Origin: Bin87 sp963666865
Lineage (GTDB): Bacteria > Chloroflexota > Dehalococcoidia > Lucifugimonadales > UBA3495
DNA length: 64,000 nt
NCBI GenBank assembly: GCA_963666865.1
Contig: OY763072.1
Coordinates: 1,550,001-1,614,000 of the forward strand
Direction of reading: 5' to 3'
Under the pieces are notes generated by a model. The model was not told where the DNA came from. It saw nothing but the letters and a program-made list of their open reading frames with translations, and searched no databases. This document shows positions 1-7,779 of this stretch, in pieces; the stretch's first letter is position 1; each line of letters starts with the position of its first letter. The position numbers and the translations under genes were made by a program.

Positions 1-2
1 AG

Positions 3-1004
3 TACCGCCAACTTCCCCGCACCGACCTTTTGATTTCCGAAGTCGGCTTCGGCGTCTGGACCGTGGCCACCAACTGGTGGGGTAGGATTCCTGAAGAAAC
101 CCGCCGGCAACTCCTGGAGGAAGCCCTGGAGCTGGGCATCAACTTCTTCGACACCGCCGATACCTACGGCGATGGCTACGGCGAGGAGGTTCTCGCTAAA
201 TTCATGGGGCATCGTCGCCACGACATGATCATCGCCACCAAGTTCGGGTACGACATCTACGACCAGACCACGCCCCGCGTCGGCCACCAGGAACGTCCAC
301 AGAAGTTCGAGCCGGACTTCATCCGCTTCGCCTGCGAGCAGTCGTTGCGCCGGCTGAACACCGACTATATCGATCTGTACCAACTGCACAACCCGCGCAT
401 CGCGGCCATCGAGGACGATGACGTATTCGAGACGCTGGAGGCGCTGAAGCACGAGGGCAAAATCCGCTACTACGGCTCGGCCCTCGGTCCCGACATTGGC
501 TGGTTTGAAGAGGGCGAAGCCAGCATGAAGTATCGCCACGTCGATAGCTGCCAGATCATATACAGCATCCTGGAGCAGGACCCGGCCAAGGACTTCTTCC
601 CCATCGCGGAGCAGGAGCAGGTGGGTCTGCTGTCCCGCGTCCCCCACGCCTCGGAGGCGCTGACGGGACGCTACGACGCGCCGCCCGAATTCGACGAGAA
701 CGACCACCGCTCGTATCGCCGCCACCAGTGGCTGAGCGAGGCATTGGTCAAGGTGGACCAGGTCAAGTTCCTGGCCGGCGAAGAGGTGGGACGCAGTATG
801 AGCCAGGCGGCCATCCAGTTCGTCCTGCACCAGCCCACCATCACCAGCGTGCTACCCAACTTCACCACTCTGGAAGAGCTGAAAGAATACTCCGAGGCCG
901 TGGAAACGCCGCCCATCACCGAGGGAGATCAGGCCATCATTGACGACCTGTGGGCCAACAACTTCTACATCGAGCCGGCAGAACCGGAATTCCGTGAAAT
1001 CTAG
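3..1004 (+). CDS. aldo/keto reductase, 5'-truncated by the window edge
   Basis: This is an NAD(P)H-dependent aldo/keto reductase of the TIM-barrel AKR superfamily, probably cytosolic. The frame is open to the first bases of the window and reads YRQLPRTDLLISEVGFGVWT, a normal AKR N-terminus, so only the first one or two codons should be missing; the TTG at 30 is not the true start. The catalytic set is visible: the Asp and Tyr of DTADTYGDGYGEE, the Lys of IATKFG and the His of YQLHNP. The length (about 334 codons) is typical. The substrate cannot be told from sequence. The stop codon touches a palindrome at 1004-1031. Confidence 0.93.
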   Translation, partial: YRQLPRTDLLISEVGFGVWTVATNWWGRIPEETRRQLLEEALELGINFFDTADTYGDGYGEEVLAKFMGHRRHDMIIATKFGYDIYDQTTPRVGHQERPQKFEPDFIRFACEQSLRRLNTDYIDLYQLHNPRIAAIEDDDVFETLEALKHEGKIRYYGSALGPDIGWFEEGEASMKYRHVDSCQIIYSILEQDPAKDFFPIAEQEQVGLLSRVPHASEALTGRYDAPPEFDENDHRSYRRHQWLSEALVKVDQVKFLAGEEVGRSMSQAAIQFVLHQPTITSVLPNFTTLEELKEYSEAVETPPITEGDQAIIDDLWANNFYIEPAEPEFREI

Positions 1005-1031
1005 TAGGGGCGAATAATTATTCGCCCCTAC
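1004..1031. repeat. perfect 28-bp palindrome after the AKR gene
   Basis: Two 14-base arms (GTAGGGGCGAATAA and its complement) with no spacer, starting on the last base of the AKR stop codon. A near-identical copy lies at 54309-54336, so this is a dispersed palindromic repeat that may also act as a 3' mRNA-stabilising hairpin. There is no T-tract, so it is not a classic terminator. Confidence 0.85.
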
Positions 1032-1043
1032 CTGGCACTGTGC

Positions 1044-1068
1044 AGGGGCGGGTTTCAAACCCGCCCCT
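1044..1068. repeat. 25-bp palindrome (AGGGGCGGGTTT arms)
   Basis: Twelve-base perfect arms around one central base. It sits 12 bases after the previous palindrome and shares its GGGGCG core, so the AKR-etfB gap carries two related hairpins side by side. Confidence 0.8.
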
Positions 1069-1160
1069 ACGACCACCAAGACAACGGCGTTTGACACTCC
1101 CATAGGCTAGTGATAACTTTCACATAGCCTGATTTTCTTTCCAACAGGAGAAAATTCCTG

Positions 1161-1961
1161 ATGCCCGTGAACATTTGCGTGCTGGCCAAGCAGGTCGTTG
1201 ACCCCGAAATGCCGGCCGCCGCCTTCCGTATTGACCCCGACGCCCGCCAGGTGGTGCCCCCGCCCAATATCCCACCCGTCGTCAACGGCTTCGACGAAAA
1301 CGCCGTGGAAGCCGCCCTCCAGATCAAGGACGCTCAGGGCGCCAACGTCACCGTAATATCCTCCGGCACCACCTTCGCTCTGGACGTGATGAAGAAGCCC
1401 CTGTCCATGGGCGCCGACGAGTTGGTGCTGTTGCAGGACGACGCCTTTGCCAACTCGGTGGACTCTTTCTTCACCGTGCAGTTGCTCACCGCCGCCATCA
1501 ACAAGCTGGGCGGCTTCGACCTCATCATCTGCGGCCGGCAGGCTTCCGACTGGGACAACGCGCAGGTGCCTCTGGGGGTTGCCGAGACGCTGGGCATGGC
1601 CTGCGTTACGTTGGGCAAAAAGGTGGATGTGCAAGACGATAAGGTCGTGGTGGAACGCCTCGCCCCGGACGGTTTTGAGGTGGTTGAGGCCGATATGCCG
1701 GCCCTGGTAACCGTCAGCAACGAGCTGGGCCAGCCGCGCTATCCCACCCTGCGCGGCATCATGGCGGCCACCCGCAAGCGGCCCACCGTCTGGACCACCG
1801 GAGATCTCGACCTGGACGCCGGCCAGATGGAACCGCGCCTCACGCTGCACGACCTGTTCGTACCCCAGCGGGAACAGGACTGCGAGATCATCGAAGGCGA
1901 CGACGATGCCGACGCGGCCCGCAAGCTGGCCCTGAAATTGCGCGAAGATCGCATCATCTAG
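1161..1961 (+). CDS. etfB: electron transfer flavoprotein beta subunit
   Basis: This is the small subunit of the soluble electron transfer flavoprotein, which carries electrons from acyl-CoA and related dehydrogenases to the quinone pool through ETF:quinone oxidoreductase. The 266 residues fit the family (about 250-265). The N-terminus MPVNICVLAKQVVDPE is the usual ETF-beta start, and the central segment DLIICGRQASDWDNAQVPLGVAETLG is the nucleotide-binding fold (AMP in ETFs of this type). AGGAG at 1146-1150 sits 10 bases before the ATG. It is followed after 152 bp by etfA; the gap is filled by a dispersed repeat rather than a promoter I can recognise, so the two are probably co-transcribed. 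Confidence 0.95.
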   Translation: MPVNICVLAKQVVDPEMPAAAFRIDPDARQVVPPPNIPPVVNGFDENAVEAALQIKDAQGANVTVISSGTTFALDVMKKPLSMGADELVLLQDDAFANSVDSFFTVQLLTAAINKLGGFDLIICGRQASDWDNAQVPLGVAETLGMACVTLGKKVDVQDDKVVVERLAPDGFEVVEADMPALVTVSNELGQPRYPTLRGIMAATRKRPTVWTTGDLDLDAGQMEPRLTLHDLFVPQREQDCEIIEGDDDADAARKLALKLREDRII

Positions 1962-1983
1962 CCCGGCCATTCCAACCCAAATC

Positions 1984-2078
1984 CGTCATTCCGGCGAAAG
2001 CCGGAATCCAGGGACTTGGAAAGCAGGGACGCTCGCTTCGGCTGCGGATTCTGGATTCCCGCTTTCGCGGGAATGACG
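1984..2078. repeat. dispersed ~95-bp repeat, family C, copy 1
   Basis: It begins CGTCATTCCGGCGAAAGCCG and ends in the inverted equivalent (CGCGGGAATGACG). Each end is itself a small hairpin, and the two ends are inverted copies of each other with an unrelated middle. Five more copies lie at 46722, 53954, 54185, 60401 and 61267. The layout is that of a MITE-like or REP-like element; here it separates etfB from etfA. Confidence 0.85.
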
Positions 2079-2113
2079 ACTGTCAACCACACCACATACG
2101 GAGATAAACACTA

Positions 2114-3112
2114 ATGGCAGACGCTACCGGAATCCTCGTCTTCGGCGACGCCCCCGACGGGCAGTTGGCTTCCACCGCCCAGGAACTGCTCGCCGCCGGC
2201 CGCACGTTGGCCGATACTCTCGGACAGGAACTGGTCATCGGCATCATCGCCGCGGACGCCGGCGACGCGCCCCAGCAGGGCATCGCCCACGGCGCGGACA
2301 AAGCCTATGCGGTGACCAACCCCGCTCTGGGCGACTACCATCCCGACCTTTACCTGGCCGCCATGCAGTCGTTGGCCGCCGACGCCAACCCCGGCATCAT
2401 CCTCATCGCCCGCAACAACGAGGGCCGTGAGTTGGCCCCTCGGCTGGCCTTCCGCCTCGGCGTGGGCCTGGCTCAGGACTGCCTGGAAGTGTCTGCTGAC
2501 GCCAGCACCGGCCGACTCTTGGCCAACCGCCCGGTGTACGGCGGCAGCGCCATCGCCGTGGTCAGCTGCACCCAGACGCCTCAGATCGCCGCCATCCGGC
2601 CCAAGACCTACGAGCCGCTGGAGGCCGACCTATCCCGCAGCGGCGAAGCGATTTCGTTCCCGGTGGAGATCGACGCATCGACAGCCCGAACCCGCGTGGT
2701 GGATGTGGTCCGGGAAGAGGCCGAAGGCATCAAGCTGGAAGACGCCCGCATCGTGGTGTCCGGCGGGCGCGGCCTGGGCGGACCCGAACCGTTCTCGCAG
2801 CTGGAAGAGCTGGCCAACTTGCTGGGCGGCGCGGTCGGCGCATCCCGCGCCGCCGTGGACTCCGGCTGGGTGCCGGCCAACTACCAGGTGGGCCTCACCG
2901 GCAAGACCATCACCCCCGATCTGTACATCACGGTAGCCATCTCCGGCGCCAGCCAGCACATGGCCGGCTGCAGCGGCTCCAAAGCCATCGTAGCCATCAA
3001 CCGCGACGCCGACGCCAACATTTTTAAAGAGGCACGCTACGGCGTAGTCGGGAACTGGGAAACCATCATACCGGCGCTGACGGAGACGGTGCGGGAGTTG
3101 ACGCAGTCGTAG
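2114..3112 (+). CDS. etfA: electron transfer flavoprotein alpha subunit
   Basis: This is the FAD-binding large subunit of electron transfer flavoprotein, partner of the upstream etfB product. The 332 residues match the family. The N-terminal half carries the alpha/beta domain that contacts beta. The C-terminal FAD domain is clear from about residue 205: the SGGRGLGGPE turn, then GLTGKTITPDLYITVAISGA, then QHMAGCSGSKAIVAINRDADANIF. The motif order agrees with the classic ETF of fatty-acid and amino-acid oxidation. Together with the thiolase/DUF35 pair at 23788-25345 it suggests acyl-CoA oxidation in the host. Confidence 0.95.
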   Translation: MADATGILVFGDAPDGQLASTAQELLAAGRTLADTLGQELVIGIIAADAGDAPQQGIAHGADKAYAVTNPALGDYHPDLYLAAMQSLAADANPGIILIARNNEGRELAPRLAFRLGVGLAQDCLEVSADASTGRLLANRPVYGGSAIAVVSCTQTPQIAAIRPKTYEPLEADLSRSGEAISFPVEIDASTARTRVVDVVREEAEGIKLEDARIVVSGGRGLGGPEPFSQLEELANLLGGAVGASRAAVDSGWVPANYQVGLTGKTITPDLYITVAISGASQHMAGCSGSKAIVAINRDADANIFKEARYGVVGNWETIIPALTETVRELTQS

Positions 3113-3138
3113 GCGCCCCATTCGGGGACAATGCTGGT

Positions 3139-3411
3139 ATGGTGCAGATCGATCATCTAACTTGGGATTCGTGGAACGTGACGCATATCGCGCGCCACAG
3201 TGTAACCGTCTCAGAGGTGGAAGAGGTCTGCTATGGTACGTTCATAACTCAACAGGGCTATGCAGGTCGCATTCTGGCCGTTGGCTCGACCAATGATAAC
3301 CGCATACTGGCAGTGGCACTTGAGCCGCAAGGCGACGGGGAATACTATGTCGTCACAGCTCGCCCCGCCAGTCGTCGAGAGCGGCGAGACTACCAGGAGG
3401 ATTCAGGATGA
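3139..3411 (+). CDS. BrnT-like toxin of a type II toxin-antitoxin pair
   Basis: A 90-residue protein of BrnT/DUF4258 size and pattern: an N-terminal WDSWNVTHIARHSVTVSEVEEV segment (BrnT proteins have a K-x-H-G-V-S-F-E-E-A-type helix here), a central beta part with ILAVGSTNDNRILAV, and a C-terminal helix ending ARPASRRERRDYQ, close to the BrnT SARKAxxxERxxY ending. BrnT toxins are RNase-fold ribosome-independent ribonucleases. It starts 27 bases after etfA and overlaps the next gene by the ATGA junction at 3408-3411, so toxin and antitoxin are translationally coupled in the BrnTA order (toxin first). Confidence 0.75.
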   Translation: MVQIDHLTWDSWNVTHIARHSVTVSEVEEVCYGTFITQQGYAGRILAVGSTNDNRILAVALEPQGDGEYYVVTARPASRRERRDYQEDSG

Positions 3412-3698
3412 ACGCTGACCAACGTACAGTGAAGGACCCCATACCGCAATTCGCTACGCGGGAAGAGGAAGCCGAGTTCTGGGATACTCACGATTTCACC
3501 GACTATTGGGATGAGTTCGAACCCGTGAAAGTCGTTGTCGGTCCCAATTTGACGTCATCGTTCCGAGTACCCCTCGACGGAAAAGCGCTGACGCAGATCT
3601 GCCAGTACGCAAATGCCAATGGGGTGGATGTCGGAACCTTGTTGCGCACGTGGATACTGGAACGGCTACAAGACGTTAACGTGCCGGCCGAGGAGTGA
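3408..3698 (+). CDS. CopG/BrnA-type antitoxin
   Basis: The 96-residue partner of the upstream BrnT-like protein. It has the hallmark N-terminus of CopG-like antitoxins paired with such toxins (IPQFATREEEAEFWDTHD followed by FTDYWDEFEPVKV) and a C-terminal ribbon-helix-helix segment (FRVPLDGKALTQICQYANAN, then a helix ending LLRTWILERLQ). The N-terminal acidic part would neutralise the toxin and the RHH part would bind the operator. It overlaps the toxin gene by four bases and is convergent with the RHH gene at 3735-4022. Confidence 0.75.
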   Translation: MNADQRTVKDPIPQFATREEEAEFWDTHDFTDYWDEFEPVKVVVGPNLTSSFRVPLDGKALTQICQYANANGVDVGTLLRTWILERLQDVNVPAEE

Positions 3699-3734
3699 AA
3701 TACGAATACATCGGCGCGTTGGAATCGATGAAAG

Positions 3735-4022
3735 TCATCGCGTCATGTACCCATCTTTGATCTCTTGCAGCATCTGGTCAATGTCGGCGGTTGGGTGATT
3801 GTACTGCGCCGCCCTTTCCAAAGCCTGCAATTTTCTTGCGATTCGGTCCGGGTCGTTGCGTTGGGCATCGCGTTTGCGCTCCACCCCGGTGAGTTCGGCC
3901 TGTCGGGCGTCGCGTAGCGCCTGACGCGCCCACTCCGACACACTCATCCGCCGACGCTCCGCCGCCTCGCAAATCACTGCGTACTCCGCATCGTTCAGCA
4001 GGATTTCTAATCGTTTAGCCAT
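3735..4022 (-). CDS. ribbon-helix-helix antitoxin-like protein, orphan
   Basis: A 95-residue protein whose first 45 residues read as an RHH DNA-binding domain (KRLEILLNDAEYAVICEAAE, then RRRMSVSEWARQALRDAR). The rest is a charged helix, as in VapB/RelB-type antitoxins. A toxin would normally follow directly on the minus strand, but the next gene downstream is the convergent BrnA-like gene, so no toxin partner is present. It is the last gene of the minus-strand defence run, 17 bases after the DUF262/DUF1524 gene. It may be a leftover antitoxin or a regulator of that gene. Confidence 0.7.
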   Translation of the reverse strand: MAKRLEILLNDAEYAVICEAAERRRMSVSEWARQALRDARQAELTGVERKRDAQRNDPDRIARKLQALERAAQYNHPTADIDQMLQEIKDGYMTR

Positions 4023-4039
4023 ATTTGCCTCGCTCAGTC

Positions 4040-5830
4040 CTATCGCCAGTCATTCGCATCGGGTCCAGGCCAGCATCGCACAACCAACCTTGCCAGACGA
4101 CTGCTGCGCTTGCGGATAGAGTCATCATCCCAATGTTCCACGTCCATCAGCTCGCCATTGAGGTTCAAAACGGCGTATTTCAAAAACTCCGCTTTCTTGT
4201 CTGGCCAAGGGTTGTTGGATACGCTGCTGTTCAGTTTGCGGTTCAACAGCGTGAGGTTCCCGATGGTGTGCAGGAGTTGGTTACGCTCGTATTCAGCGGT
4301 TTGTTCATCAGAACCGCCCGGGTTAGGCCAATGCCCCTTCCAGCTTACCGGCATCAGATGTTCAATGGTCAAACCCCTCGGTACATCAGTTTGCTCAGAT
4401 TTTGTTGAGCGAAGTTGGTTCTCAATTCCTTCCAGCACCAGCCTTAGTCTTCCTCGGGTCAGCAGGCGGTAGAGAGGCGAGTTTGCCAAGTGATCGGTTA
4501 TAGCAGTGTCGCTTGGCCATTCCCGGGAATACGCCTTCTGATCTTTCAAAAAGCCGGTTACGATTGCATCGGGTTTCTCCAGTCCGCTTTCACGCAACCT
4601 GGTTGCCAACTCCAAAGTCAAGCGGTTGTAATCCTTGGTGGTTTGCCGGCAAATCATCCGGCGCACCAGGAAACTTTCCAAAGCATTGAATGCCCGGATA
4701 CGGGTTTCGTGCTCTGCCGATAGCAGCAGCAGCAATACCGGCGTGATGACGCGCAGTTGCATCACGTCTAGCCGGTAGTAGAACAAGTCTTCCTCTCCGG
4801 AACGCTGGCCGGCGGTCTCGAATCGGCGATATTGTGCGAAGTCCCGCTTTACGTCCGACATCACTGTTGCGACTGAGGTGTCATCCGTATGGATACGAAA
4901 CGTGTCGAACACCCTTGACGGCGACACATCGTCTCCCGTCCGCATTGGGAGCCAGTAATTGAGTAGCATATCCAACCGTGGTCGGAGCAGGCGACCTTGC
5001 CTGACTTCACTTCGCCACCACTGGTCATCAAGGTTGCCCCAGATGCCGCCGGTGCCCTCAACGGTTTCACCGGATTGAGACATCACGAAATTTTTGACCA
5101 AGTCGGACTGTTCGAGCGGAGTCCCACGCGTATTCAGAGTCTCGAAAATGACATTTGGGTCGTCTTTGTCGTCAAGGTCGATTACGATTAGCTGGAGCAT
5201 TGCGGTAACTGTGGTCTCCAGCGCATCCGCCTTTTCCGATAGTGCCTCCGGTTGTTCTTGGAGCCACTTGTCCACCTGCAACTGAAAGAAATCGTGAGCC
5301 TGCACGATGAGCGATTCTTCAAAATCGTTGACTGCCAAGCCGTTGTCCATAGCGTGCCGGAATGCTTCCCGGTCGGTCCTAGTCGGCCAGAGTTTGAAGA
5401 TGTGGTGTGGACTATCATCCCGAACCAAATCCTCATCATTAGCGACGAGTTTGGATAGCCCCCTGGCATTCTGCCTAAGTCCTAGCTTTTCACAAACCTG
5501 CTGGGCGGCATCCAGCAAAAGCTGCAAAGTGGTCATTCTTTGCTGACCGTCAATCACCTGCCGCTGTTCGATGTACCGGGCAGCGGTAGGAACCTGCTGC
5601 AACACCACCGCGCCAAGAAAGTGCGCGGTCGTTTCTCTTTCGGCTGCCACAGCATCAGAGCCGCAACTTTCCAGAGTTTCTAGGTAATTCTCAGCCACGT
5701 TGCGTACGTCATCCCAGAGTGGCTCCCACTGATCATCCTGCGTCCACACATACGGTCGCTGGAACAGAGGAATCGTATAGCGAACGTCCTTCTGAAAAAG
5801 GTCTTTGGGATTCAGAATGTCAGTTTTCAT
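4040..5830 (-). CDS. DUF262-DUF1524 (GmrSD/SspE-like) defence nuclease
   Basis: A 596-residue fusion. Residues about 10-230 form DUF262, a ParB/sulfiredoxin-fold NTPase domain, shown by IPLFQRPYVW (20-29) and QVIDGQQRMTTL (92-103, the DGQQR motif). Residues about 480-570 form DUF1524, an HNH-type nuclease, shown by TIEHLMPVSW and later IGNLTLLNRKLNSSVSN. The same architecture is found in the type IV restriction enzyme GmrSD, which cuts modified phage DNA, and in SspE, the effector of the Ssp phosphorothioate system. A strong TAGGAGG lies 6 bases before the ATG. Nearby DndB-like and PP-loop genes make an effector role in a modification-sensing system plausible but unproven. Confidence 0.88.
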   Translation of the reverse strand: MKTDILNPKDLFQKDVRYTIPLFQRPYVWTQDDQWEPLWDDVRNVAENYLETLESCGSDAVAAERETTAHFLGAVVLQQVPTAARYIEQRQVIDGQQRMTTLQLLLDAAQQVCEKLGLRQNARGLSKLVANDEDLVRDDSPHHIFKLWPTRTDREAFRHAMDNGLAVNDFEESLIVQAHDFFQLQVDKWLQEQPEALSEKADALETTVTAMLQLIVIDLDDKDDPNVIFETLNTRGTPLEQSDLVKNFVMSQSGETVEGTGGIWGNLDDQWWRSEVRQGRLLRPRLDMLLNYWLPMRTGDDVSPSRVFDTFRIHTDDTSVATVMSDVKRDFAQYRRFETAGQRSGEEDLFYYRLDVMQLRVITPVLLLLLSAEHETRIRAFNALESFLVRRMICRQTTKDYNRLTLELATRLRESGLEKPDAIVTGFLKDQKAYSREWPSDTAITDHLANSPLYRLLTRGRLRLVLEGIENQLRSTKSEQTDVPRGLTIEHLMPVSWKGHWPNPGGSDEQTAEYERNQLLHTIGNLTLLNRKLNSSVSNNPWPDKKAEFLKYAVLNLNGELMDVEHWDDDSIRKRSSRLARLVVRCWPGPDANDWR

Positions 5831-6114
5831 CGTGGCCTCCTAACTCTGATCATCTCGGCTAATTTCAGGGTCGGTGTCAACTCTGGACAAACAGAGAGGC
5901 GATTTTGCTACTCGAATCGCGCGAGGGCCATACTTGGATTTCGTCATTTTGGTTACGGATATCGTTTCATCGATGACGCCTCTATTTGGACGAATCCGGG
6001 GATCTGACAAGTCTGACCGGGCTTTGCTGGGCCTTGCCCGTAAAGTCGTTTTTGCTAAAAATGCAGCATCTGCCCCAAAAGCCTCAAAGTGAGTTCAGTT
6101 GGAAACGCACGGTA

Positions 6115-7227
6115 TCAGCCGTCGGCCAGTTCGTATTTGGTGCTGCGCCCACCGGCGGGACTGCGCTCCAGCACCCCGAGTTCGACCAGTCCGTTGATGT
6201 CTCGCAGCGCCGTATCCTGGGAGCATTTGGCGATCTTCGCCCACTTGGCGGTAGTGAAGTTCCCTTCAAAGCCGTCCAGCAGTCGGTTGACGATGTTACG
6301 TTGCCGGCTGTTGAGGTCCAAGACGGCCCACCTCTGCCACCGTTGCGCCTTGCGGCGAACCCCGGCCAACTGCTCCTCGGCGCTGGCAACGGCCAAAGTC
6401 AGGCACCTTACAAACCAGAGCAGCCATTCCGTAACGTCAAGGTCACCGTGTTGGGTGGTTTCCAACTGGTCGTAATACGATTGCCGGTCCCGCATGATCT
6501 GGCCGGACATGCTGTAGTAACGCTCGCGGGAACCGTCGCCCCGTGCCAACGCCAACTCCGATAAGGCCCGGGCAATCCGGCCGTTGCCGTCCTCAAAAGG
6601 ATGGATGGTGACGAACCAAAGGTGCGCCAGACCAGCGCGCAGCACCGGTGCCAGAGACGAAGGCGTGTTGAACCAGTCCAGAAACTCTGCCATCTCATCA
6701 GCCACTCGCTCCGGAGCTGGAGCGACAAAATGCACCTGCTCTCGCCCCCACCGGCCACGAGACACCACGCGCATGTCGCCGGACCCGGACGGTCGCCACG
6801 CGCCGACCACAGTCGGCCGGTCATCAACCCCGGGCGGGAAAAGCCCCTGATGCCAACGCCAGAGCCGCACAGCGTCAACAGGTTCATCGTACCCCCGGGT
6901 GGCATCCAGCATCATGGCCGAAATGCCTTCCACACGACGGTCAACTACTGGAACCCCAGCGTGATCAAGACCCAGGCGCTGCGCCAATGACGAACGCACT
7001 TCGCGAGCATCCAGGGTCTCGCCTTCGATGGCGCTGGTGCTCACGACCTCGTTCACCAGCGTGTCCAACGCCGGACGCTCCAGCGTCAGAAAACCCAGTG
7101 AGGACAGGCCCCCCAGCAACAGCCCCTGGCGATAGCGACACTCGGCCATCGGGACGAGCAAGGCTTCGGAGTTCCAGCGGAATGCCGGCCAGTCCGGCTG
7201 TTGATGAATGTACTTACGCCGCATCAT
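6115..7227 (-). CDS. Fic-family AMPylase-like protein with C-terminal wHTH
   Basis: A 370-residue Fic protein. An N-terminal DUF4172-like part (residues about 5-60) is followed by the inhibitory helix motif TSAIEG (64-69, S/TxxxEG), the catalytic HPFEDGNGRIAR (209-220, the full HPFxDGNGRxxR), and a C-terminal winged helix (about 305-370). The presence of both the inhibitory Glu and the catalytic His predicts a class II, self-inhibited enzyme that transfers AMP or another nucleotide to a target protein. The wHTH and two palindromes around its own promoter (7218-7266) predict autoregulation. The ATG lies inside one of those palindromes, and the -10 box is so close that the mRNA may be leaderless. 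Confidence 0.92.
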   Translation of the reverse strand: MMRRKYIHQQPDWPAFRWNSEALLVPMAECRYRQGLLLGGLSSLGFLTLERPALDTLVNEVVSTSAIEGETLDAREVRSSLAQRLGLDHAGVPVVDRRVEGISAMMLDATRGYDEPVDAVRLWRWHQGLFPPGVDDRPTVVGAWRPSGSGDMRVVSRGRWGREQVHFVAPAPERVADEMAEFLDWFNTPSSLAPVLRAGLAHLWFVTIHPFEDGNGRIARALSELALARGDGSRERYYSMSGQIMRDRQSYYDQLETTQHGDLDVTEWLLWFVRCLTLAVASAEEQLAGVRRKAQRWQRWAVLDLNSRQRNIVNRLLDGFEGNFTTAKWAKIAKCSQDTALRDINGLVELGVLERSPAGGRSTKYELADG

Positions 7228-7266
7228 ATGCGGCTATTATACCATCCATCACCGCATTGCATGCGG
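7218..7266 (-). promoter_or_regulatory. fic promoter with two matching operator palindromes
   Basis: The minus strand has a perfect TATAAT -10 box (7241-7236) in the context GGTATAATA. It is bracketed by two copies of one palindrome: GCCGCAT-N3-ATGCGGC at 7218-7234, covering the start codon, and CCGCAT-N3-ATGCGG at 7252-7266, covering the spacer and -35 region. The centres are 33 bp apart, about three helical turns. No good -35 hexamer is visible. The layout fits repression by the Fic protein's own winged helix. Confidence 0.75.
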
Positions 7267-7779
7267 CGGTAACGGAGCGATTGTCTGACCGGTCAAAAGT
7301 ACGGCAGCTGCCCGAAAAGTAGTCGAAACGTCAGACTTTACGGGCAAATCCCCTTTCCGAGCAATTGTCTCTGGGCCACGCAATGTGCACATCACATGAC
7401 CCAGAGACAGCCCCGAGGCTCACGTCCAGTTACTGGCGCCCGGAGCTAGAGCGACAATACCCGTGTGTGTCGGGGACATGACCGTTCTCCAAAAGAATTA
7501 TCCAATTCTCTTCATCAAGGTCAACCCCTGTCGCGCAGGGACATGCCCCGCATTCCTATGCGGGGAGTGTCCCAACCTTAGATCAAGCCGGACAGCCCGT
7601 CAATCGTCGGTCAGGGGTGATAGGGCCGTGCAAAAATAACAGGCGTCCTTCCGCCTGGACGATTGATGAGCGGAATTCGTAGAAATTCAGCGATTGCGAG
7701 CGCATCGCGCCTACGACGCAATTCGTCACCGTCCGTGCAACGGTTGTGGAGCCCGAAGCCCATGCTAGGGCCAGACATT
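7267..7779. other. intergenic stretch with two strong hairpins
   Basis: I see no gene here. Two inverted repeats stand out: TGTCTCTGGG (7366-7375) with its complement at 7400-7409, and a longer imperfect one at 7538-7573 whose arms combine GGGACA and CCCCGCA. The second lies 207 bases beyond the stop of the DGQHR gene on its downstream side and may terminate the operon, although it lacks a U-run. Confidence 0.5.

Noticed and set aside
1004..1068. Rho-independent terminators after the AKR gene
   Set aside because: Strong hairpins but no U-tract, and the first recurs at 54309, so they are better described as dispersed palindromes.
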